From contig NZ_JH711482.1 of assembly GCF_000269805.1 (NCBI RefSeq), positions 664,933-728,932 of the forward strand: DNA of 64,000 nucleotides, in the 5' to 3' direction. This document shows positions 18,164 to 26,043 of the stretch, in pieces. The notes under the pieces were generated by a model, which worked only from the letters and a program-made list of their open reading frames with translations, was not told the DNA's origin and did not search any database. Numbering within the stretch: position 1 is the stretch's first letter; every line of letters begins with the position of its first letter. A program made the translations under genes and the position numbers. The DNA is from Actinomyces massiliensis 4401292 (GTDB lineage: Bacteria; Actinomycetota; Actinomycetes; Actinomycetales; Actinomycetaceae).

Positions 18164-20899
18164 ATGTCCTCCGCCGCGCCCTCGGCCACCGCAGCGCCCC
18201 GCCCGACGCCCCCGCTCAACGCGCTCCTGGACTCCCTCATACCCGCCGACGACCCTGAGCGCATTCCCGAGCCCGAGGAGGTCTACCTGGCCTTCTCCGA
18301 GTGGGCCGAGTCCACCGGCCGCCCCCTCTACCCCCACCAGGACGAGGCCCTGTCCGAGATCCTCCAGGGGCGGCACGTCATCGCCGCCACCCCCACCGGC
18401 TCGGGCAAGTCCATGATCGCGCTCGCGGCCCACACGGCGAGCCTTGCCCGAGGCAGCCGCTCCTACTACACCGCGCCGCTCAAGGCCCTGGTGAGCGAGA
18501 AGTTCTTCGAACTGGTGCGCCTGTTCGGAGCGGACAACGTCGGCATGGTCACCGGGGACACCTCCATCAACGCCGCCGCCCCCATCATCTGCTGCACGGC
18601 GGAGATCCTGGCCAACCAGTCGCTGCGCGAGGGCGAGGCGCTGGACGTGGACAGCGTCGTCATGGACGAGTTCCACTACTACGCGGACCCGCAGCGAGGC
18701 TGGGCCTGGCAGGTGCCGCTCCTCGAGCTGCCACAGGCGCAGATGGTGCTCATGTCCGCGACCCTGGGCGACGTGTCCTTCCTCGCCGCCGACATGCGGG
18801 AGCGCACGGGCCGCGAGGTCGCCGTCGTCGACGATGCCGTGCGGCCCGTCCCCTTGGAGATGGAGTACGTCGTCGAGCCCATCAGCGACCTCCTCCAGCG
18901 CCTCGTGCAGCAGGGCAAGGCACCGGTGTACGTCGTCCACTTCTCCCAGAAGGAGGCGATCGAGAGGGCCGCCTCACTGCTGAGCGTGGACCTGGGCGCC
19001 AAGGCGCGCAAGGCGGAGCTGGCCGCGGCGCTGGGAGACTTCCGCTTCGGAGGGGGCTTCGGAGCAACCCTGTCGCGGCTGCTGCGACGCGGGATCGGCG
19101 TCCATCATGCCGGCATGCTGCCGCGCTACCGGCGGCTGGTGGAGAAGCTGGCGCGACTGGGCCTGCTGTCAGTCATCTGCGGCACTGACACCCTCGGGGT
19201 GGGCATCAATGTGCCGATCCGCTCGGTGGTTCTCACCAGCCTGGTCAAGTTCGACGGCGCCAAGGAGCGCCATCTGACGGCCCGCGAGTTCCACCAGATC
19301 GCCGGGAGGGCCGGCCGCGCCGGCTTCGACACGCGCGGATACGTCGTCGTCCAGGCTCCCGAGCACGTCATCGACAACGCCAAGGCACTGGCCAAGGCCG
19401 GGGACGATGAGCGCAAACGCCGCAAGATCGTGCGCAAGAAGGCCCCCGAGGGACGCGTCAACTGGACGGACAAGACCTTCGAGCGCCTGCGCGACGCCGC
19501 CCCGGAGACCCTGACCAGCCAGTTCCAGGTCACCACCACCATGGTCCTGAACCTCATGGAGCGCGACGGCGAGCCGGTGGCCGCCATGGCCGACCTGCTG
19601 TCCCGCGTTCATGGCAGCCAGGCCGAACGGCGCAGGCATGTGCGCCGCGCCATCAAGATCTACCAGTCGCTGCGCACCGCCGGGGTCCTGGAGCACGTCT
19701 CCAGCGCCCAGTCCGAACGGGACGGCCGTCCGCGCCTGCGCCTGGCAGTGGATCTGCCCGGGGATTTCGCCCTCAATCAGCCGCTGGCGCCTTTCGCCCT
19801 GGCGGCCATGGATCTGCTGAACGTGGACTCCCCCGAGCACACGCTCGACGTCGTCTCAGTGGTGGAGGCGACCCTGGACGACCCGCGCCCCCTGCTGTAC
19901 GCCCAGCAGCGGGCCGCCCGAGGCGAGGCCGTGGCGGCCATGAAGGCCGAGGGCCTCGACTACGAGGAGCGCATGGCCGCCCTGGAGGAGATCACCTGGC
20001 CCCAGCCCCTGACTGAACTGCTGGCCCCGGCGCTGGAGACCTACAAGCAGGCGAACCCCTGGATCGCCGAGTACGAACTGCGTCCGAAGTCGGTGGTGCG
20101 GGACATGGTGGAGAACGCCATGACCTTCTCCGACCTCATCTCCCGCTACGAGCTGGGGCGCAGTGAGGGTGTGGTTCTTCGCTACCTCACCGACGCCTAC
20201 CGGGCCCTGCGGCAGGTCGTCCCCGACGAGCACCGCACGCCCGAGGTCGATGAGCTCACCGACTGGCTCGGGGCCCTGGTGCGGGCCGTGGACTCCTCAC
20301 TGCTGGACGAGTGGGAGGCTCTGGGGGCGGCGCAGTCCGGCCGGGTCGAGGAAGTCGCGGGCCTGTTGGAGGGCGACCGCCCGGAGGCGAATGACTCGGC
20401 CGGTGTCTCGACGGGCATTGAGCGCGCCTTCGGGGCGGATGCAGACGGCAGAGTCGCCCTGACCCGCAATCTTCACGCCTTCCGAGTGGCGGTGCGCCGT
20501 GAGATGTTCCGGCGCGTCGAGCTCATGGCCCGCGACGACGTCGAGGGCTTGGGGCGCCTGGACGCCTCCTCCGGCTGGGGCGAGGAGCGGTGGGACGGTG
20601 TGCTTGCCCGGTACTGGGACGAGTACGACTGGATCGGCACCGACACCGCCGCCCGGGCGGTGAGCCTGGCGCCTCTGGATGAGGCGCCCGACGAGGCGGC
20701 GCTGGCGTCCGCCGGCGTCTCGGAGCGGCTGCGCGAGGCCCTGGAAGCGTCGGGGCGGCGGGTCTGGCTCGCCACCCAGGTCATTGAGGACCCCGACGGC
20801 GACCACGACTGGCGGCTGACGGCCCTGGTGGACCTGGCCGAGTGCGACCGCGAGAACAGGGCCTTGGTGCACCTGCTGTCGGTCGGACCGCAGGAATGA
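18164..20899 (+). CDS. Ski2-like DEAD/DEAH RNA helicase with C-terminal DUF3516
   Basis: 911-residue superfamily 2 helicase. Walker A is PTGSGKS at 77-83, the Walker B box is DEFH at about 168-171 with SAT (motif III), and the second RecA domain has HHAGMLPRYR and the motif VI HQIAGRAGRAGFD. The C-terminal half, about 450 residues of helical sequence without known catalytic motifs, matches the position and character of DUF3516 in actinobacterial Ski2-like helicases. It probably remodels RNA in processing or decay. Its stop overlaps the start of a zinc-ribbon gene (ATGA), so the two products are made together. The first 20 residues are low-complexity and the true start could be slightly later. 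Confidence 0.9.
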   Translation: MSSAAPSATAAPRPTPPLNALLDSLIPADDPERIPEPEEVYLAFSEWAESTGRPLYPHQDEALSEILQGRHVIAATPTGSGKSMIALAAHTASLARGSRSYYTAPLKALVSEKFFELVRLFGADNVGMVTGDTSINAAAPIICCTAEILANQSLREGEALDVDSVVMDEFHYYADPQRGWAWQVPLLELPQAQMVLMSATLGDVSFLAADMRERTGREVAVVDDAVRPVPLEMEYVVEPISDLLQRLVQQGKAPVYVVHFSQKEAIERAASLLSVDLGAKARKAELAAALGDFRFGGGFGATLSRLLRRGIGVHHAGMLPRYRRLVEKLARLGLLSVICGTDTLGVGINVPIRSVVLTSLVKFDGAKERHLTAREFHQIAGRAGRAGFDTRGYVVVQAPEHVIDNAKALAKAGDDERKRRKIVRKKAPEGRVNWTDKTFERLRDAAPETLTSQFQVTTTMVLNLMERDGEPVAAMADLLSRVHGSQAERRRHVRRAIKIYQSLRTAGVLEHVSSAQSERDGRPRLRLAVDLPGDFALNQPLAPFALAAMDLLNVDSPEHTLDVVSVVEATLDDPRPLLYAQQRAARGEAVAAMKAEGLDYEERMAALEEITWPQPLTELLAPALETYKQANPWIAEYELRPKSVVRDMVENAMTFSDLISRYELGRSEGVVLRYLTDAYRALRQVVPDEHRTPEVDELTDWLGALVRAVDSSLLDEWEALGAAQSGRVEEVAGLLEGDRPEANDSAGVSTGIERAFGADADGRVALTRNLHAFRVAVRREMFRRVELMARDDVEGLGRLDASSGWGEERWDGVLARYWDEYDWIGTDTAARAVSLAPLDEAPDEAALASAGVSERLREALEASGRRVWLATQVIEDPDGDHDWRLTALVDLAECDRENRALVHLLSVGPQE

Positions 20900-21567
20900 T
20901 GACGAGGCAGGAGCGGGCAAGCGCCATGACGACTGTGCCGACTATGCCGACAGCGCCACTGCGCGTCGTGCCCCGCCTCAGTACGTGGGTGGTGTGCCCG
21001 GCCTGCTCGGGGCCCGCGCACGTGGTGGAGCGCGGGGCGTTCTGCACCCGCTGCACGTGGAGTGCCCGGGGCGCCCGGTCGGGCTACTGGTGCGGGTGCT
21101 GTCAGAGGTGGGAGGGGGAACGCCCCCGGCCCGCGCGTCCCGCACAGGCGCGCACGACGTGGCGCTGCCCCGCCTGCGGCCGCCGCCAGACGGCGGTGCT
21201 ACGGCTCTCGCCGACTTCGCGGCCGGAACGGCGCTGCCCGTGCGGGACCTCAATGATCATGACCGGGCGCGCCAGCGCCCTGAAAGTCTCCGACGGCGTC
21301 GATGCCCTGTACGGGCTGCCCTTCTACCTCAGCACGCCGTGCGCCGGGCACACCCTGTGGGTCGCCAACGGTGAGCACGCCGAGTACCTCCTCGGCTTCG
21401 TGAGGGCCCGACTGCGGCCCACGGGAAAGGAGCTGGGCCACCGGCTGCCCGCCTGGGTCCTCAGCCGCAAGCACCGCGGCGCCGTCATGCACGCCCTGAA
21501 CGGGCTCCTGCGCGAGGCCCGATCCCTGGAGAGCGCCCACCGCCCCGGCCCCGCGCCGACTCGATGA
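20896..21567 (+). CDS. Zinc-ribbon protein (TFIIB-type ribbon), function unknown
   Basis: About 223 residues. At least four Cys pairs occur in the first 120 residues (CPAC, CTRC, CGCC, CPAC, CPCG), enough for two zinc ribbons. The C-terminal half has the pattern LPFYLSTPCAGHTLWVANGE, then LGHRLPAWVLSRKHR, which I recognise from a widespread family often annotated as TFIIB-type zinc-ribbon proteins of unknown role. The start is uncertain: ATG 20896 overlaps the helicase stop (ATGA), while 20899 and 20926 are also possible. The tight coupling to the DUF3516 helicase suggests a nucleic-acid-binding partner. Confidence 0.72.
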   Translation: MMTRQERASAMTTVPTMPTAPLRVVPRLSTWVVCPACSGPAHVVERGAFCTRCTWSARGARSGYWCGCCQRWEGERPRPARPAQARTTWRCPACGRRQTAVLRLSPTSRPERRCPCGTSMIMTGRASALKVSDGVDALYGLPFYLSTPCAGHTLWVANGEHAEYLLGFVRARLRPTGKELGHRLPAWVLSRKHRGAVMHALNGLLREARSLESAHRPGPAPTR

Positions 21568-21627
21568 GCCCACGGTCGGCGAGGCGTCTCAGGATGCAGG
21601 AGACGAAGGATCTCGAGTGGCTCTCCC

Positions 21628-22605
21628 TCAGCGGCGGGCGACGAGGTCGTGCAGCACCGCCGTGTCCACCGGCGTGGTGCGGCAGCAGCCGCCGATGAGG
21701 CGCACACCGGCATCGAGCCACTCGGGTGCCGACGCCGTGTATCGGGTGAACCGCTCCGGTCCGCCGGCTGGACGCCAGGTTCTGGAGTCCGGGTCGTAGG
21801 TGCCACCGGCGTTGGGATACGCGACCAGAGGCTTGTGCGTCGCCGCGCTCAGGACAGGCAGTGCCAGACTCACAACCGATGGGGCAACGCAGTTCACACC
21901 GACGGCGATGACGGCGTCCTCGGTGTCGGCCCACGCGGCGGCCTCCGCCAGCGGAGTGCCATCGGCCAGGTGCTCGCCGTCGGAGCCCACCTGGAAGGAG
22001 ACCCAGCACTCGGCCCCAGGGGCGGCCCGCTGAAGCCGCTCGACGAGCCAGCGAGCCTCATCCAGGCGCGGCTGGGTCTCAACCGCGAAAAGTCGGACCC
22101 CCTCCTCGCCGAGGGCCTCGAGGCGCGGCAGGTGGACCGACTCGAAGTCGGGGGCGTCAGTGGTATACGCGCCGGTGTACTCGGCTCCGTCCGCCAGGTA
22201 GGCGCCATAGGGGCCGAGGCTGCCCGCCACGAGCACGGGCTCCTGCGGGTGGGCCTTCACATGCAGATCACGGGCGTCGAGGGCCAGACGTGCGGCAGTC
22301 GCGATAACGGCGCGGGAATCCGCCTCGGTGAGGCCGGTGCGCATGAGGGCGGGAGCAGTGGCCTGATAGGAATTCGTGCAGATGACTCGGGCACCGGCGA
22401 AGAGATAGTCCGTGTGAACAGCGGTGACGGCCTCAGGCGCCTCGGTCAGGGCGAGGGCGGACCACAGCGGGTTCGCCGTGCCGACTCCCCGGGCATCGAG
22501 TTCGGTACCCATGGCGCCGTCCAGGACGACGGGGCCGCGTGCCATCAACTCGGACAGGTCGACCTGGTGCTGCGAGGAATCGGGCGCGGTCGGAAAGGTT
22601 CGCAT
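21628..22605 (-). CDS. mmuM: Homocysteine S-methyltransferase
   Basis: 325-residue enzyme that methylates homocysteine to methionine using S-methylmethionine or S-adenosylmethionine. The zinc-binding Cys motifs are visible: VGVNC and, near the end, GGCCRT; the N-terminal VLDGAMGTELDARG is the family entry motif. It is divergent from mmuP, the S-methylmethionine permease, with only 49 nt between start codons, which strongly supports use of plant-derived S-methylmethionine as methionine source. A TAGCGT hexamer 6 nt before the ATG implies a leaderless mRNA. Confidence 0.95.
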   Translation of the reverse strand: MRTFPTAPDSSQHQVDLSELMARGPVVLDGAMGTELDARGVGTANPLWSALALTEAPEAVTAVHTDYLFAGARVICTNSYQATAPALMRTGLTEADSRAVIATAARLALDARDLHVKAHPQEPVLVAGSLGPYGAYLADGAEYTGAYTTDAPDFESVHLPRLEALGEEGVRLFAVETQPRLDEARWLVERLQRAAPGAECWVSFQVGSDGEHLADGTPLAEAAAWADTEDAVIAVGVNCVAPSVVSLALPVLSAATHKPLVAYPNAGGTYDPDSRTWRPAGGPERFTRYTASAPEWLDAGVRLIGGCCRTTPVDTAVLHDLVARR

Positions 22606-22611
22606 GGCGAC

Positions 22612-22617
22612 ACGCTA
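22612..22617 (-). promoter_or_regulatory. Putative leaderless -10 element of mmuM
   Basis: TAGCGT, minus strand, 6 nt before the mmuM ATG. Its expected -35 region overlaps the mmuP promoter. Confidence 0.55.
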
Positions 22618-22641
22618 ACCGAGGCGAGCGCCGAGCATCGA

Positions 22642-22647
22642 TAGCCT
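22642..22647 (+). promoter_or_regulatory. Putative leaderless -10 element of mmuP
   Basis: TAGCCT, 7 nt before the mmuP ATG. Only 24 bp separate it from the mmuM element, so the two promoters must overlap. Confidence 0.55.
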
Positions 22648-22654
22648 CGCCCGT

Positions 22655-24124
22655 ATGGTCGAAACCCCTGAGGATCCACCGCTAGAAATCACAAGCGCCC
22701 GCCCCTCTCCGACTACAACCTCATCCGACACCGGGAACAGCACCGGGAGCGCGAGCGGTCAGCCTCATGCCCTTAAACGCCGAATGACCAGCCGTCATCT
22801 CATGATGATCAGCTTCGGCGGAGTCATCGGTACGGGACTCTTCCTGTCATCCGGCTACACAGTGAGTCAGGCCGGCCCGATCGGCACGATCCTGGCCTAT
22901 GCGGTGGGATCCGCCATCGTGTACCTCGTCATGCTGTGCCTGGGCGAACTGAGCGTTGCCATGCCCCTGACCGGCGCGTTCCATGTGTACGCACGCCGCT
23001 GCCTGGGTCCGGCAACCGGTTTCGTCACCGCCATCCTGTACTGGCTGACGTGGACGGTAGCGCTCGGCAGCGAGTTCACCGGAGCAGCCATGATCATGAC
23101 CGACTGGTTCCCCTCAACACCGGCCTGGCTATGGGCGGCGCTCTTCATCCTGCTCATCCTCGGGGTCAATCTCGCCTCAGTGCGGGTCTTCGCGGAGACC
23201 GAGTCCCTCCTGTCCTCGATCAAGGTCCTGGCGATCCTCGCCTTCATCGTGCTGGGCGCCCTGGCGATCATCGGAGTCATTCCCTATGCGGGATACGACT
23301 CGGCACCGCTGCTGAGCAACCTGACCGCGGATGGTCTTTTCCCTCAAGGCCTGGGCGCTGTCTTCACCACAATGCTCACCGTCAACTTCGCCTTCTCCGG
23401 CACCGAGCTCATCGGAATCACCGCGGGCGAGACGAAGGATCCGGGGACCACCGTGCCACGGGCCATTCACGCGACCCTGTGGCGTCTGGTCATCTTCTTC
23501 ATCGGCTCGATCACAGTGATGAGCGCGCTCATCCCCTGGCATGCGGCGGGCGTCGAGCAGAGCCCGTTCGTCACGGTTTTCAACGCGATGGGGATCCCCT
23601 TCGCCGGGACCATCATGAATGTCGTCATTCTCGCCGCCATCCTGTCCGCCGCCAATTCGGGCCTATACGCCTCAACCCGCATGCTGTGGTCGCTGGCCGA
23701 CGAGGGAACGGTGCCCAGGGTACTGGCGCGCACCAACCGCTTCGGGGTGCCCGCCCCGGCGATGGCCGCCTCGATGATCGGCGGGCTGGCGGCGCTGGCG
23801 ACCAGCACGGTGGCGGCCTCGACGGTCTACATCGTGCTGGTGTCGGTATCAGGGCTGGCCGTGATGCTCGTGTGGGTCTCCATCGCCGCCTCCCACGTGT
23901 CGTTCCGACGTCGGCGGCGCCTTCAGGGGCACGTCGATGACGAGCTCTCCTACAGGGCACCCGGCTACCCGTGGGTATCGCTGGCGGCACTGGTGGCCTC
24001 GGCGCTGTCCTGCCTCCTGATCGTCTTCGACCCGACGCAGCGGCCGGCCCTGTGGATGACCGCGGTCTTCGTCGCCGCCTGCTACGCGCTGTACTGGGCC
24101 GGGCAGAGGCGCATCTCGGCCTGA
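22655..24124 (+). CDS. mmuP: S-methylmethionine permease (APC-family amino acid transporter)
   Basis: 489-residue, about 12-helix amino acid permease of the AAT/APC family. The first helix carries MISFGGVIGTGLFL, and NFAFSGTELIGITAGE and SAANSGLYASTRMLW are classical AAT signatures. The 45-residue polar N-terminal tail precedes the conserved MTSRHLMM start of the core, so a later start cannot be excluded, but a TAGCCT hexamer sits 7 nt before the ATG at 22655. The divergent mmuM neighbour makes S-methylmethionine the likely substrate; other amino acids remain possible. Confidence 0.88.
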   Translation: MVETPEDPPLEITSARPSPTTTSSDTGNSTGSASGQPHALKRRMTSRHLMMISFGGVIGTGLFLSSGYTVSQAGPIGTILAYAVGSAIVYLVMLCLGELSVAMPLTGAFHVYARRCLGPATGFVTAILYWLTWTVALGSEFTGAAMIMTDWFPSTPAWLWAALFILLILGVNLASVRVFAETESLLSSIKVLAILAFIVLGALAIIGVIPYAGYDSAPLLSNLTADGLFPQGLGAVFTTMLTVNFAFSGTELIGITAGETKDPGTTVPRAIHATLWRLVIFFIGSITVMSALIPWHAAGVEQSPFVTVFNAMGIPFAGTIMNVVILAAILSAANSGLYASTRMLWSLADEGTVPRVLARTNRFGVPAPAMAASMIGGLAALATSTVAASTVYIVLVSVSGLAVMLVWVSIAASHVSFRRRRRLQGHVDDELSYRAPGYPWVSLAALVASALSCLLIVFDPTQRPALWMTAVFVAACYALYWAGQRRISA

Positions 24125-24178
24125 GGCGAGCGCCGTGAAGTCCGCATGCGCAGGGGCCAGGTCTGATCGAGTGCTTCG

Positions 24179-24227
24179 GTGCGGCCCGGGCCGGCCGCAC
24201 GGGCCCCGGGCCGGCCGCACGGGCGCT
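24179..24227. repeat. 20-bp GC-rich tandem duplication with hairpin potential between mmuP and yccF
   Basis: Two near-identical 20-bp units (24188-24207 and 24208-24227, 18 of 20 matching). GTGCGGCC at 24179 can pair with GGCCGCAC in either unit, so this may act as a terminator for the convergent genes. Confidence 0.6.
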
Positions 24228-24255
24228 GAGAAGCATGAGAAGCAGGAGCAGCGTC

Positions 24256-24639
24256 TCAGGCGATGCCGTCCCCCGGGACAACCTCCTTGCCGAAGGGGAA
24301 GCAGGTCACGGGAATCATCTTGACGTTGGCGATCGCCAGCGGAATCCCGATGATGGTCACGGCCTGTGCGGCCGCCGTCGTCAAGTGACCGATGGCCAGC
24401 CAGAGGCCGGCGACGAGGAACCAGATCACGTTGCTGAGGCCGCTCATGGCGCCCGCCCCCGGCTTGGTGACGACGGTGCGCCCGAAGGGCCACAGGGCGT
24501 AGCCGGCGATGCGGAATGAGGCGACTCCAGCGGGGATGGTGACAATGAGGAGGCAGGCGATGACGCCGAAGAACAAGTACCCCAGCCAGAGCCAGAAGCC
24601 ACCGAAGACGACCCAGATGAGGTTGAGCAATGTGCGCAT
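24256..24639 (-). CDS. YccF domain-containing inner membrane protein
   Basis: 127 residues made of two repeats of a hydrophobic pair of helices. The first begins LLNLIWVVFGGFWLWLGY and has IPAGVASFRIAGYALWPFG; the second begins SNVIWFLVAGLWLAIGH and has GIPLAIANVKMIP and FPFGKEVV. This internal duplication is the hallmark of YccF (formerly DUF307). The function is unknown. A TAGACA hexamer is 6 nt upstream of the ATG. The gene is convergent with mmuP and downstream of a decayed SatD-family fragment. Confidence 0.92.
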   Translation of the reverse strand: MRTLLNLIWVVFGGFWLWLGYLFFGVIACLLIVTIPAGVASFRIAGYALWPFGRTVVTKPGAGAMSGLSNVIWFLVAGLWLAIGHLTTAAAQAVTIIGIPLAIANVKMIPVTCFPFGKEVVPGDGIA

Positions 24640-24645
24640 AGGGAC

Positions 24646-24651
24646 TGTCTA
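24646..24651 (-). promoter_or_regulatory. Possible leaderless -10 element of yccF
   Basis: TAGACA, minus strand, 6 nt before the ATG. It departs from TANNNT at the last base, so it is weaker than the others. Confidence 0.35.
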
Positions 24652-24704
24652 CACCACTTGCGCCACCGCGGTCCCGCGATGCTCGTCCTACGGGGCGCTG
24701 ACTT

Positions 24705-24818
24705 CGCAGTGCGCTCAAAGGGCGCCCGGGCAACGGCATCGGAAAGCACGGCTAGAAGCTCGGGCACTCGATCCGGAGAGTGGCGGCTGCGCGCTTGATC
24801 GATAGTGAGCACGTACAT
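24705..24818 (-). pseudogene. N-terminal remnant of a SatD-family gene
   Basis: From the ATG at 24818 the frame reads MYVLTIDQARSRHSPDRVPE and continues to APFERTA, which resembles the start of actinobacterial SatD-family proteins (about 200 residues), where the family continues with a GDEVQ-like block. Here it switches to unrelated Arg/Ser-rich sequence after 38 codons and runs into the yccF start region. This looks like a deletion that removed about four fifths of the gene. The paired palindromes upstream (24850-24897) are intact. Family recognition is from memory of the N-terminal pattern. Confidence 0.5.
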
Positions 24819-24849
24819 GACACGGGGACGACGCAACGATAACCACACA

Positions 24850-24897
24850 TCAACCTTCTGAGGTTGATATCGCTAGATCAAGCTCAGAAGGTTGATC
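24850..24897. promoter_or_regulatory. Tandem palindromic operator upstream of the SatD-family remnant
   Basis: Two 20-bp dyads separated by 8 nt. The first (24850-24869) has perfect 8-bp arms ATCAACCT/AGGTTGAT around TCTG; the second (24878-24897) has ATCAAGCT/AGGTTGAT with one mismatch. The outer halves also form a 14-bp inverted repeat with a 20-nt loop. The position, 32 nt before the remnant ATG, suits a repressor operator; a hairpin role is less likely as no U tract follows. Confidence 0.6.
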
Positions 24898-24972
24898 AAT
24901 GATCGGAGACCTTCACCGCGAATCCGCGGCAGTCAGTCCGCCCGACCCGCTCGCTCTCGCATCCGAGTCGGT

Positions 24973-25893
24973 TCACCAGAAGACGCGCTGAGCGATGGCA
25001 TCGGCGAAATTGTCCAGGGCATCGGGTGTGGAGCCCAGGTAGAGGCCCGCGTCGATGAGCGAGACCTCCATGAGGTAGAAGCCCCCCTTCCCATCCGCGA
25101 CGACGTCTACGCGATCGAACAGGAGTTGGATATCGCGTCCCGAGTGCTCCTTGATCAGACCATGGATGGCCTTGCGCACGCGCTCCCCCCACAGCCACTC
25201 CTGTTCGCTGGGCTCACGGGCCGTGACGATCTCCTCGTGCACCTCGTCGGCGGAGCGGAAGGAAGGGTGGAGCATGGGCGCCTTCTCCACTGCATGGGAC
25301 AGAACGCCATTGAAGTAGACCAGTGAGAGCTCGCCCCTGCGGTCGACCTCTTCGAGATAGCGCTGCACCATGACCGACCGGCCCCGCCCGAGATGATGGA
25401 CGGTGTCGTTGATCGCATCCGCACGCGACCGCGCATCCGTGGCGGTGTAGCGACCGGTCCCGCGCCCACCTGAGGAGACCGCGGGCTTGACGACGAAGTC
25501 GCCGTGCGCCGGGAAGCGCGTATGAACCTGGTGCTTGGAGTACCCGGCGCTGGGCTCGAGCCAGGTCGTCGGGATCATGGGGACCCCGAACTCGGCCAGC
25601 CGGGAGAGGTAGTGCTTGTCGGAGTTCCACTGCACGACATCGGGATGATTGGCCAAGCGCGGCACCGACCGGGACCATGACAAGAAGTTGGTGTAGTTGC
25701 GTTTCTTGGCGTAGTCGCGAACCGAGCGCAGGACGACCACACCGGCGTCGTCCCAGTTGATCGAGGAGTCGTTCCATACGGCCACTCGCGGCTCGATACC
25801 CCGATCCCGCAGCGCGTCGGGCAGGCCGCGGTCGTCGTCATCGAGCGTGGGATAGTCGGCGCAAGTAGCGAGCGTCACGATGGGGCTGGTCAC
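24973..25893 (-). CDS. ATP-grasp domain protein (RimK/glutathione-synthetase type)
   Basis: 306 residues. The middle holds the ATP-grasp core: FPAHGDFVVKPAVSSGGRGT, a nucleotide-binding lysine and Gly-rich loop, then VMVQRYLEEVDRRGELSLVY, and near the end DVVADGKGGFYLMEVSLIDAGLY with the metal-binding Glu. Such enzymes ligate a carboxylate to an amine or thiol. The substrate is unknown, and no peptide or antibiotic pathway is adjacent. The GTG start at 25893 is supported by a TACGGT hexamer 6 nt upstream; the frame stays open to 26034 but that part overlaps the pip promoter region and looks non-coding. Confidence 0.82.
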   Translation of the reverse strand: MTSPIVTLATCADYPTLDDDDRGLPDALRDRGIEPRVAVWNDSSINWDDAGVVVLRSVRDYAKKRNYTNFLSWSRSVPRLANHPDVVQWNSDKHYLSRLAEFGVPMIPTTWLEPSAGYSKHQVHTRFPAHGDFVVKPAVSSGGRGTGRYTATDARSRADAINDTVHHLGRGRSVMVQRYLEEVDRRGELSLVYFNGVLSHAVEKAPMLHPSFRSADEVHEEIVTAREPSEQEWLWGERVRKAIHGLIKEHSGRDIQLLFDRVDVVADGKGGFYLMEVSLIDAGLYLGSTPDALDNFADAIAQRVFW

Positions 25894-25899
25894 GGCCCC

Positions 25900-25905
25900 A
25901 CCGTA
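25900..25905 (-). promoter_or_regulatory. Putative leaderless -10 element of the ATP-grasp gene
   Basis: TACGGT, minus strand, 6 nt before the GTG start at 25893. Confidence 0.45.
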
Positions 25906-26043
25906 CCGCGGCCGATCCCACTGGCGTGAATGGCCGTCCTGTGACACCAGTCGGAGCTCAGCCCGGCCCGCCTCCTTCAGGACCGCGGCCGCACAGGCCC
26001 GCGGTCGCAGCGCAGCCACACCGATCGGTGCCACAATTCACCT

